Below, piece by piece: positions 42,990 through 53,154 of a stretch of DNA of 64,000 nt. A program made the translations under genes and the position numbers. The stretch comes from Clostridiales bacterium (GTDB lineage: Bacteria; Bacillota; Clostridia; Oscillospirales; CAG-272). The notes below the pieces were generated by a model. That model ran no database searches. It had not been told where the DNA came from and was given only the letters and a program-made list of their open reading frames with translations. Positions within the stretch are counted from its first letter, which is position 1, and each line of letters starts with the position of its first letter. Where the stretch lies: positions 1 to 64,000 of the forward strand of contig JAAZAV010000028.1 in NCBI GenBank assembly GCA_012514145.1, in the 5' to 3' direction.

Positions 42990-43156
42990 CGTGGGGATAC
43001 GCGGCTTTTTTGTGCAGCTGAGCTATGCTCAGGTGCCTGAGCCATGGCAAAGAACTTTATAGCGGCGAGCTTTGCTCGCCGGATAAAGGTTGTGCCAAAA
43101 TAAATAATCCGACACAGAAAAGTTCTTTGCTTCTTTCTTTCAAGAAAGAAGCGCAT
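42990..43156 (+). repeat. Palindromic intergenic element (copy 2 of 3), between dnaN and recF
   Basis: About 165 bases. Left arm CAAAGAACTTTATA (43049-43062), hairpin CGGCGAGC-TTT-GCTCGCCG (43063-43081), a variable link, then CACAGAAAAGTTCTTT and the 11-bp stem GCTTCTTTCTT/AAGAAAGAAGC (43129-43152). Left AAAGAACTTT and right AAAGTTCTTT are themselves inverted, so the whole element can fold on itself. It ends only 8-12 bases before the recF start codon. Confidence 0.85.
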
Positions 43157-43163
43157 CCTTATA

Positions 43164-44324
43164 ATGCATGCAATTAAGTTAAAGTTAGAGAATTACAGGA
43201 ACATAGCCGCTGCGGAGCTTGAGTTTTCGCGGGGGGTCAATCTTATATACGGCGCCAACGGGCAGGGGAAGACTAATACTCTTGAGGCTGTCAACATATT
43301 CGCGCAGGGTCGGGCATTCCGCACACGGAGCGACAAGGAGCTGGTGAGGCGGACATTTGAGCCGGGAGAGCCGCTGAAGGGGGCGGAAGAGATCAAAGCC
43401 GCGGGCGGTAAACAGCTGGCGGCGGCGAAGGCGGCGGAATACGCGGCGGTGCTCCTTGATTTCGAGGACAGGTCGGGCAAGGCGTCATACGCGTACTACG
43501 CGTCTTCGGACGGACGGAACTCGCGGATGGCGAACGGCGTCAGGGTCAGGAGCGGAGCGGATTTCATAGGACGGTTCAGAGCGGTCCTCTTCTCGCCCGA
43601 GCATTTGGAGCTGGTGAAGGGCGGGCCCAATGTGCGGCGCGCCTTCTTCGACATAGCGATATCGCAGCTTGACCCTTTGTATCTGGGGAGCCTGTCGCGG
43701 TATCTTCGCATGGTGGAGCAGCGGAACGCTCTGCTCAGGGGCTGGCACAGCGCCTCGGAGAGCACTAAGGCGGCGCTTGACACATACACCCCCGGCATGG
43801 CCAAGGAAGCGGCGTACATAACGGCGGCGCGGAGCAAATATGCCGAGAGTGCGGACAAATATGTCCGCAAGGTCATATCGGACATGACGTCGGGAACCGA
43901 AAAGCCGGCGCTTAACTACGACGGCCGGAAGAGTGAGCAGGATTTTCAGCAGATTTTTGACGCGATGCGGCAGAGGGATATCGACAGAGGAACCACGACG
44001 TGCGGCCCGCATCGGGACGAACTGACGATAACAATAGGCGGGCTTCCGGCGCGTTCGTTTGCCTCTCAGGGTCAGCAGAGGAGCATAGCGTTAGCCCTTA
44101 AGCTGGCGGAGGGGGAGATATGCCGGGAGAGATGCGGCGAGTATCCGGTTTTCCTGCTGGACGACATACTGTCGGAGCTGGATCCGGGCAGACGGGCGTA
44201 TATTATGAGCTGCCTTAATAACCGCCAGGTTATAATAACGTCGTGCGAGAACACGATGGACGAACTGAAATCCGCCGATTCGGTATTCCGCGCCGAGGGC
44301 GGAAGAATTGTAAAGGTCCGATGA
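43164..44324 (+). CDS. recF: DNA repair/recombination protein RecF
   Basis: A 386-residue SMC-like ATPase that loads RecA on gapped DNA with RecO and RecR. Walker A GANGQGKT is at residues 30-37, the ABC signature is FASQGQQRSIALALKLAEGE (with SQGQQ), and Walker B is PVFLLDDILSELD. Length is normal for the family. No good ribosome binding site is present: the bases before the ATG belong to the palindromic repeat. A second in-phase choice is not available, so the repeat may affect translation. It precedes remB in the conserved order. Confidence 0.97.
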   Translation: MHAIKLKLENYRNIAAAELEFSRGVNLIYGANGQGKTNTLEAVNIFAQGRAFRTRSDKELVRRTFEPGEPLKGAEEIKAAGGKQLAAAKAAEYAAVLLDFEDRSGKASYAYYASSDGRNSRMANGVRVRSGADFIGRFRAVLFSPEHLELVKGGPNVRRAFFDIAISQLDPLYLGSLSRYLRMVEQRNALLRGWHSASESTKAALDTYTPGMAKEAAYITAARSKYAESADKYVRKVISDMTSGTEKPALNYDGRKSEQDFQQIFDAMRQRDIDRGTTTCGPHRDELTITIGGLPARSFASQGQQRSIALALKLAEGEICRERCGEYPVFLLDDILSELDPGRRAYIMSCLNNRQVIITSCENTMDELKSADSVFRAEGGRIVKVR

Positions 44325-44385
44325 GGCGGGAATAATATTGAAACATTGAAACGGCGGTATCGCGCCGGCTGCAAGAGTGCGAGAG

Positions 44386-44679
44386 ATGAAATATATACAC
44401 ATAGGCAACAATGTAATGGCGCGCTCGGACAGGATAATCGGCGTGTTCGACATGGACACGGCAACGATTGCCGAGAGCACGAAAAACTGGCTGAGAAACG
44501 CTCAGGGCGAGGGCACGCTGACCGATATCACGGGCGGCGGACTGCCGAAGGCGCTGGTGCTCACCGATGAGGGCGCAAGGAGGAGTGTTTACACACAAAA
44601 ATGTGCGGATAAACACACAAAATTGCGCGTATACATGACAAGGGTCAATACAGCCACGATACGGGAGCGGGCGGAGTGA
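44386..44679 (+). CDS. remB: Extracellular matrix regulatory protein RemB (DUF370)
   Basis: A 97-residue DUF370 protein starting MKYIHIGNNVMARSDRIIGV. In Bacillus, RemA and RemB activate biofilm genes, and remB stands between recF and gyrB as here. The N-terminal 60 residues are the conserved core; the C-terminus (KHTKLRVYMTRVNTATIRER) is less conserved. The ATG at 44386 is preferred over a GTG three codons upstream. Its target genes in this organism are unknown. Confidence 0.88.
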   Translation: MKYIHIGNNVMARSDRIIGVFDMDTATIAESTKNWLRNAQGEGTLTDITGGGLPKALVLTDEGARRSVYTQKCADKHTKLRVYMTRVNTATIRERAE

Positions 44680-44773
44680 GCCGGTTCGGGCGATTTCACA
44701 TGAGGGCATAATTACAACTAAACAAAATTTACTGTCATATATGATGACGAATGAAAAGGATCAGATAAAATAA

Positions 44774-46903
<2,130 letters not shown>

Positions 46904-47023
46904 ACGGCGGAGAATCCGGATATATAATATATAATTATATAATAATATAGATAATATCCCGCTTAAAGCGGTAAAATGCGGACTGATTCTTTAATCAGGC
47001 CGCAGAACAGGACAGCAATCGAC

Positions 47024-47965
47024 ATGAAGATTTCAACCATTACACTGAATCCCGCCCTTGACAGGGCAATGTATTTCGAATCGCCCTTCAGGACGGGCGT
47101 GCTGAACCGGGCATCACATACGGTGACTGCCGTGGGAGGCAAGGGAATAAACCTGAGCCGGGCGGCGCGCAGACTGGGGATACCCAGCGACGCGTACGGA
47201 TTTATCGGCGGTCCCTCGGGCGACATGATAAAACAGTGTCTTGCCGACGAGGGAGCCAATCCCCGGCTGACGGTGACCGACGCCGAGACCCGCTGCTGCA
47301 TAAAGCTTATCGACTCGGAGGGCACCTGCACCGAGGCGAATGAACGGGGCGGCCCCATAACAGAGGACGAATTTGAAAGACTTATCCGCGAGATAGAGCG
47401 GGGGGCGCACTTTTCCACAACCACTCCCGATTTCAATGAACACTATTTTGTCATGGGGGGAAGTATCCCACAGGGTGTGGAAAAGGATGTGTATTTCCAT
47501 ATTATTAACATGTTGAACAACATTAAGGTGAAGGCGATTGTGGACACCTCGGGAGAGGCGCTGAGGATTGCCATGAAAGCCTCGCCCTATATGATAAAGC
47601 CCAATTCCGACGAGCTGTTTGAGCTCACCGGACGCCGGGCGGAGACGCGGGAGCAGGCTGTGGAAATCTGCCGCGAAATTTATAACAGCACAGGCGTCAG
47701 GGTGTTGTGTACCCTGGGGAAAAACGGTTCGGCATACGCGGGACCCGAAGGGACTTCCACAACCCGCGCGTTCAATGTCTGTGCAAAATCCTTCGCCGGA
47801 GCGGGGGATACCTATCTTGCCGCCTTCCTCAGCCGCTACAAAGAAGACAATAAGCCCCGCGTAGATGAAGCGCTGCGCTTCGCCGCCTCGGCAGCCGCCG
47901 CGAAGGTGGAGCTTGAAGGCACGGTTTTCCCCGACGCCGCGGCTATGGCGAAATATTTTAAGTAA
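47024..47965 (+). CDS. PfkB-family kinase, 1-phosphofructokinase/tagatose-6-phosphate kinase type
   Basis: A 313-residue ribokinase-fold kinase. The family start is STITLNPALDRAMYFE, GGKGINLSRAARRLG is the substrate loop, and AGAGDTYLAAFLSR is the C-terminal signature with the catalytic Asp. The NPALD form points to sugar-phosphate kinases such as FruK or LacC. No PTS fructose genes lie nearby, so the true substrate is open. The ATG at 47024 follows AGGA. Its place between gyrB and gyrA is unusual for a metabolic gene. Confidence 0.88.
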   Translation: MKISTITLNPALDRAMYFESPFRTGVLNRASHTVTAVGGKGINLSRAARRLGIPSDAYGFIGGPSGDMIKQCLADEGANPRLTVTDAETRCCIKLIDSEGTCTEANERGGPITEDEFERLIREIERGAHFSTTTPDFNEHYFVMGGSIPQGVEKDVYFHIINMLNNIKVKAIVDTSGEALRIAMKASPYMIKPNSDELFELTGRRAETREQAVEICREIYNSTGVRVLCTLGKNGSAYAGPEGTSTTRAFNVCAKSFAGAGDTYLAAFLSRYKEDNKPRVDEALRFAASAAAAKVELEGTVFPDAAAMAKYFK

Positions 47966-47981
47966 GAAGCGAGAGGAAACA

Positions 47982-48030
47982 GTGAAGAAGCGGAGGAATG
48001 ATATATTGCTTCCTCACTGTTCGATATTGC
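47982..48030 (+). other. Stem-loop between the pfkB-type gene and gyrA
   Basis: AACAGTGAAGAAGC pairs with GCTTCCTCACTGTT (one mismatch) around a 16-base AT-rich loop. It has no T run after it, so it looks less like a terminator than a processing or stability element. Confidence 0.5.
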
Positions 48031-48056
48031 CTCTTGCCTATTCAAAGGAATAATTG

Positions 48057-50669
48057 ATGGATATAGAAAACGAGAAACTATACAAAAACCAGAAGATAAT
48101 AGAAGTAGACATGAAGGACGAGGTAAAGCAGTCCTTCATAGAGTATGCCATGTCGGTAATCACGGCGAGAGCCCTGCCCGACGTGCGTGACGGCATGAAG
48201 CCGGTCCACCGCCGCATACTCTACGCCATGTACGAGGACCGTCTGACCTACGACCGGCCTTTCCGCAAATCCGCCACCACCGTGGGCAACGTGCTGGGGC
48301 GCTATCATCCCCACGGCGACACGGCGGTATACGACTCGATGGTGCGAATGGCGCAGTCGTTCAACATGCGCTATCCGCTTATCGAGGGTCACGGCAACTT
48401 CGGCAACATCGACGGCGACGACCCCGCGGCATACCGTTACACCGAGGCGCGCCTTTCCCGCCTTGCCAATGAGATGACAAGAGACATTGACAAGGACACC
48501 GTGGATTTCACGATTAACTACGACAACAAGCTGAAAGAACCCACCGTGCTGCCCAGCCGGTTCCCGGCGCTGCTGGTGAACGGCGTAATGGGCATTGCCG
48601 TGGGCATGGCTACGAATATACCCACCCACAACCTGGGCGAGATAATCGACGGCGTTATAATGACCATGGACAACCCCGCCGTCACGGTCAGCGACCTTAT
48701 GACCGTAATAAAAGGTCCCGACTTCCCCACCGGCGGCATAATCTGCGGCACGGCGGGAATATATGAAGCCTACATGACCGGGCGGGGCAGGATAACCGTC
48801 CGCTCCCGCGCCGAGGTGGAGGAGGACAGGCACCGTATAATTGTGACCGAGATACCCTACCGGATAAACAAGACCACCATGGTGGAGGGAATCGCCAACT
48901 GCGTGAAGGACAAGCGCATCGAGGGCATAACCGCCCTCCGCGACGAGTCGGGCAGAGACGGGCTCCGGGTGGTTATCGAATACCGCCGCGACGTCAACGG
49001 TCATATAATTCTGAATCAGCTCTATAAATATACACTGCTGCAGGCGACATTTGCCGCCAACATGGTGGTTCTTGTCGACGGCGAGCCGAAACTGCTGGGG
49101 CTTAAAGAACTTATCAGCCACTACATAGCCCATCAGGAGGATGTCATCTCCCGCCGGGTGCGCTTCGAGCTGACTAAAGCCGAGAATGAAGCCCACATCA
49201 ACGAGGGCTACAAAGTTGCCATCGACAATATCGACGAGGTCATAGCCATCATCCGGGGCAGCGAGTCGATCCCCGACGCCAAGGCAAGGCTCATGGAGCG
49301 CTTTGAGCTCTCCGACGCGCAGGCGCAGGCCATTGTCGACATGACCTTAGGCCGTCTTTCCGGACTCGAAAGGCAGAAGGTCGAGGAGCGTCTGGCGCGG
49401 CTCTACGAGCTTATCAGGGAGCTGCGGGAGATACTCGGCGACGAGGGGAAAATAAAGGAGATAATTAAAGAAGAACTGCTTGAGATAAAGAGAAAGTTCA
49501 ACGACGAGCGCCGCACCGAGCTGCAGCCCGTGGAGAACGAGATAATCCTTGAGGACCTTATCGAGCGCCACCGCTGTCTTATCACCATGACGGGCGACGG
49601 CTATATCAAGCGTCTCCCCGCCGACACATACCAGTCTCAGCGCCGGGGCGGCAAGGGCGTCATCGGCATGACCACCAAGGAGGAGGACAACGTCACCTGT
49701 GTGCTCTCCGCCGACTCCCACGCCTATGTGCTCCTGTTTACAAACCTGGGCAGGGTGTATGTGCGGAAAGCCTACCGCATACCCGAGGCAAGCCGCACCG
49801 CCAGGGGCACAAACCTTGCCAACCTGCTTCGGCTCGGAGACGGCGAAAGGGTCACCAACCTTCTCACCGTGGGCAGGATGAGCGAGGGCTACCTCACCAT
49901 GATAACCCGCAGGGGCAGCGTCAAGCGTACCCTGTTGAGCGAATTCAAATACAGGGCGAGGAACGGCAAGATTGCCATTACCCTGCGTGATGACGATGAG
50001 CTTGCCTTCGCGGCGGCTACCGACGGCGAGAGCCGGCTTGTCATCGCAACCCGGGGCGGCATGGCTCTGCGCTGCGATGAAAACGATATCCGTCCCACCG
50101 GCAGGGGCAGCCAGGGCGTCATAGGCATAAATCTCGCCGAGGATGACGAGGTTGTGGGCCTGGCGGTCACCAAAGAGGGCAGCGGAGAGCTTATCCTCAC
50201 GGTCACCGAATGGGGCTACGGCAAGCGCTGCGAGCCCTCCGACTTCACCCTCCAGCGCCGGGGCGGCAAGGGCGTCCGCTGCAGCAGGGTCGACGCGACC
50301 GGTCCTCTCTGCGGAGTGGCGTCGGTTGCCGAAGAGGATGACATCATGCTCATGACCGACGACGGCACGGTGATGCGCACCGCGGTCGACGAGATTTCGA
50401 TATACAACCGAACCGCCGGCGGCGTGATAATCATGCGTCCCGCCGAAGGCTCGGTTATCGCCGGCTTCGCGAAGATACCCGCGGTTGTTCCCGAAGGCGA
50501 TGAAGATGACGACGAGGGCGATGACGGCGAAGATGCCGGCACCAACGGCGACGGCTGCGGCATAGACAGGGAAATCACCGGAATCAGCGAGGACGATGAG
50601 GACGATGAGGGCGATGAACCCATGTCATCGGGCAGAGCGGTCGAGGGCGTCGACATCGACGAGATATAA
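48057..50669 (+). CDS. gyrA: DNA gyrase subunit A with acidic C-terminal tail
   Basis: A 870-residue gyrase subunit. The quinolone region reads [17 protein letters not shown], with Thr at the position of E. coli Ser83 and Asp preserved at 87. The catalytic Tyr lies in YTEARLSRL. The C-terminal pinwheel has repeated blades ([13 protein letters not shown] is the GyrA box). The last 65 residues are an acidic tail ([14 protein letters not shown], then [11 protein letters not shown]) of a type known to tune supercoiling. AAAGGAATAA precedes the ATG; a TTG one codon earlier is also open. Confidence 0.98.
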   Translation: MDIENEKLYKNQKIIEVDMKDEVKQSFIEYAMSVITARALPDVRDGMKPVHRRILYAMYEDRLTYDRPFRKSATTVGNVLGRYHPHGDTAVYDSMVRMAQSFNMRYPLIEGHGNFGNIDGDDPAAYRYTEARLSRLANEMTRDIDKDTVDFTINYDNKLKEPTVLPSRFPALLVNGVMGIAVGMATNIPTHNLGEIIDGVIMTMDNPAVTVSDLMTVIKGPDFPTGGIICGTAGIYEAYMTGRGRITVRSRAEVEEDRHRIIVTEIPYRINKTTMVEGIANCVKDKRIEGITALRDESGRDGLRVVIEYRRDVNGHIILNQLYKYTLLQATFAANMVVLVDGEPKLLGLKELISHYIAHQEDVISRRVRFELTKAENEAHINEGYKVAIDNIDEVIAIIRGSESIPDAKARLMERFELSDAQAQAIVDMTLGRLSGLERQKVEERLARLYELIRELREILGDEGKIKEIIKEELLEIKRKFNDERRTELQPVENEIILEDLIERHRCLITMTGDGYIKRLPADTYQSQRRGGKGVIGMTTKEEDNVTCVLSADSHAYVLLFTNLGRVYVRKAYRIPEASRTARGTNLANLLRLGDGERVTNLLTVGRMSEGYLTMITRRGSVKRTLLSEFKYRARNGKIAITLRDDDELAFAAATDGESRLVIATRGGMALRCDENDIRPTGRGSQGVIGINLAEDDEVVGLAVTKEGSGELILTVTEWGYGKRCEPSDFTLQRRGGKGVRCSRVDATGPLCGVASVAEEDDIMLMTDDGTVMRTAVDEISIYNRTAGGVIIMRPAEGSVIAGFAKIPAVVPEGDEDDDEGDDGEDAGTNGDGCGIDREITGISEDDEDDEGDEPMSSGRAVEGVDIDEI

Positions 50670-50726
50670 CTTATAACTATAAATTAAATTGCGCATATCC
50701 CATTGCAGATTGCGAGGTAAACATAC

Positions 50727-51740
50727 ATGATATTCGACAAAGAGAAGAAGATCATATTTTCGGGCGTGCAGCCTTCGGGGCTGCTGACCATAGGCAACTA
50801 TCTGGGGGCGCTGCGCAACTGGGTGGCGCTCCAGGACGAATATAACTGCATCTACTGTGTGGTTGACCTCCACGCCATCACCGTGCGGCAGGAGCCGGCA
50901 GAGCTGCGGCGGCGCACCTATGAGACGCTTGCCATATACATAGCCTGCGGCATCGATCCCGGGAAGGCCGCCATGTTCGTACAGTCCCATGTGCCGGCGC
51001 ACGCCGAACTCTCCTGGGTGCTGGGCTGCTCCACCATGTTCGGCGAGCTGAGCCGCATGACCCAGTTCAAGGACAAGGCGGCTAAACACGCCGACAATGT
51101 GAACGCCGGTCTCTTCACCTATCCGATGCTTATGGCCGCCGATATACTGCTGTACCAGGCCGATCTGGTGCCGGTGGGCGATGACCAGAAGCAGCATATA
51201 GAGCTGGCGAGGGATGTGGCGATACGCTTCAACGGCTCCTACGGCGACACCTTCACCGTGCCCGACGGCTTCATTCCCCCGGCGGGCAAGCGGATAATGT
51301 CGCTTGCCGACCCGACGAAAAAGATGAGCAAATCGGACGAGAACCCGGGGGGCTATGTGGCTATACTCGACAAGCCCGACGTTATTATAAAGAAATTCAA
51401 GCGGGCGGTCACCGATTCCGACACCGAGGTGCGCTACGACCCCGAAAACAAGCCGGGGGTGAGCAACCTTATGTCCATTTACTCCTGTTTCACCGGTAAG
51501 AGCAATGAGGATATCGAGAAGGAGTTCGAGGGCAGAGGGTACGGCGACTTCAAGTCGGCGGTGGGCGAAACCTGCGCCGACTGCCTGCGCCCGGTTCAGG
51601 CGAAATTCGCCGAACTGATGTCCGACAAGGCGTATCTGGGCGAGGTCATGAAGAACGGCGCCGCCGACGCTTCGAAAATCGCCGGCCGCACCCTGGGTAA
51701 GGTCTATAAAAAGGTGGGCTTTGTCATCCCCGAGAGATAA
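50727..51740 (+). CDS. trpS: Tryptophanyl-tRNA synthetase
   Basis: A 337-residue class I synthetase. The HIGH-type region is [20 protein letters not shown] and the KMSKS motif is [13 protein letters not shown]. CxxC zinc motifs of some forms are not expected in this type. It lies 57 bases after gyrA, too short a gap for a T-box leader, so it is probably read with gyrA. GAGG precedes the ATG. Confidence 0.97.
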   Translation: MIFDKEKKIIFSGVQPSGLLTIGNYLGALRNWVALQDEYNCIYCVVDLHAITVRQEPAELRRRTYETLAIYIACGIDPGKAAMFVQSHVPAHAELSWVLGCSTMFGELSRMTQFKDKAAKHADNVNAGLFTYPMLMAADILLYQADLVPVGDDQKQHIELARDVAIRFNGSYGDTFTVPDGFIPPAGKRIMSLADPTKKMSKSDENPGGYVAILDKPDVIIKKFKRAVTDSDTEVRYDPENKPGVSNLMSIYSCFTGKSNEDIEKEFEGRGYGDFKSAVGETCADCLRPVQAKFAELMSDKAYLGEVMKNGAADASKIAGRTLGKVYKKVGFVIPER

Positions 51741-51903
51741 TTGCGTAATTACGCGTAATAACCTGCGGGCGGGTATGCGTTCACACACGCGGCGGCACGA
51801 CGCTTTAAGCCTGTGCGCCCTTTTGATGTATGTGAGCCGTTCGGCATGCTTTGCCGTCGGCGCGACACAAGCCCGTTCCGGCATGGAGAGATAATGATAA
51901 ACA

Positions 51904-53154
51904 ATGGATAAAACATCACTTATTACCGGCATAACCGCCATGCTGCTGGCGGCGCTGCTGGCATTTACGCTGACGCCCCCGGTTCGGGTGTTAGCCTTCC
52001 GGCTGGGTGCCATCGACGTGCCCAAGGACAACCGGCGTATGCACAAGGTGCCCATGCCGCGGCTCGGCGGGCTTGCCATATTCGCGGGCTTTTCGATAAC
52101 CACCGCCCTTTTCTGCGAATATGCCCCCGTCATGCGCGCCCTCTGGCTGGGGGGACTTGTGATAATGGTCTTAGGCGTATTTGACGACATATATCAGCTC
52201 AATCCCATGGTTAAGTTCGCCGCCCAGATCGGAGCCTCGCTGATACCCGTGCTGGAGGGGGTCACCATAGACTTTCTCGGCTTCGGCGGGAAGTATTTCG
52301 ACCTGGGAGCCTTTTCCATACCCGTTACCATGCTGTGGATAATCGGACTGACCAACGCGATAAATATCATCGACGGGCTTGACGGGCTGAGCTGCGGCGT
52401 TTCGGCTATCTGCTCCCTGTCGCTGCTCGGGGTGCTCTGCAGCCTCGACCCGGTTCCCGCAATCGCCCTGCCGGTTGCTATACTGGTGGGCTCCTGCGCG
52501 GGATTCCTGCCCTTCAACGTCAATCCGGCGAAGATATTCATGGGCGACACCGGGGCGCTGTTCTTAGGCTACACCCTGTCGGTCATGTCGATAGAGGGCG
52601 TTTTCAAGGTCCACGCGGCGCTGTCCTTTGTGGTGCCCATATCGATATTCGGCCTGCCGCTTTTTGACACGCTATTTGCCTTCATACGCAGGATAGCCAA
52701 ACGCACCAATCCCTTCAAGGCGGACAAGCTGCATGTGCATCATCGGCTTATCAACATGGGCTTCAACGTGCGGCAGTCGGTGGCTATCTTATACGCGGTA
52801 TGCGGCATCCTGGGAATTTCGGCGATGCTGCTCACCGATGAGAGCAGAATACGCACGGTAATAGTGGTGCTGCTGGGTATCTCCATACTGCTGGTGAACT
52901 ACTATATTTTCCGGAATCCCGAGACCCGCGCCCATTCGGGTATCGATATCGCACACAACGGCAGAGCGGCTTATCCCGGTGCCGAGATACCCGTTCATCC
53001 CGAGGATATGCTCACCGACGAAATAAATCCCGCCGTAACCGAAACAGATACCGATATAAATTCAAACACTGACGATAAAAAATCAGACACGGATAAATCG
53101 ACGGAAACAGAAAAGGCGGAAACCATAGAGGAGGCCGGTACGGATGTCCGATAA
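51904..53154 (+). CDS. Undecaprenyl-phosphate sugar-1-phosphate transferase (TagO/WecA family)
   Basis: A 416-residue polytopic membrane enzyme with about 11 helices. The polyprenyl-phosphate transferase motifs are present: the RMHKVPMPRLGG loop, VFDDIYQL, NAINIIDGLDGL and MGDTGALFLGY, with a cytoplasmic HVHHRL near residue 280. Such enzymes start teichoic acid or O-antigen-type polymers by moving HexNAc-1-phosphate to undecaprenyl phosphate. The last 65 residues are a hydrophilic, Asp/Thr-rich tail not needed for the fold. Its stop overlaps the start of the next gene by 11 bases. Confidence 0.9.
   Translation: MDKTSLITGITAMLLAALLAFTLTPPVRVLAFRLGAIDVPKDNRRMHKVPMPRLGGLAIFAGFSITTALFCEYAPVMRALWLGGLVIMVLGVFDDIYQLNPMVKFAAQIGASLIPVLEGVTIDFLGFGGKYFDLGAFSIPVTMLWIIGLTNAINIIDGLDGLSCGVSAICSLSLLGVLCSLDPVPAIALPVAILVGSCAGFLPFNVNPAKIFMGDTGALFLGYTLSVMSIEGVFKVHAALSFVVPISIFGLPLFDTLFAFIRRIAKRTNPFKADKLHVHHRLINMGFNVRQSVAILYAVCGILGISAMLLTDESRIRTVIVVLLGISILLVNYYIFRNPETRAHSGIDIAHNGRAAYPGAEIPVHPEDMLTDEINPAVTETDTDINSNTDDKKSDTDKSTETEKAETIEEAGTDVR

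Noticed and set aside
48078-49196. Minus-strand frame of 372 codons over gyrA
   Set aside because: Antisense shadow of a highly conserved gene.
50625-52190. Minus-strand frame of 521 codons over trpS and the transferase gene
   Set aside because: Antisense to two well-supported genes; no start signal.
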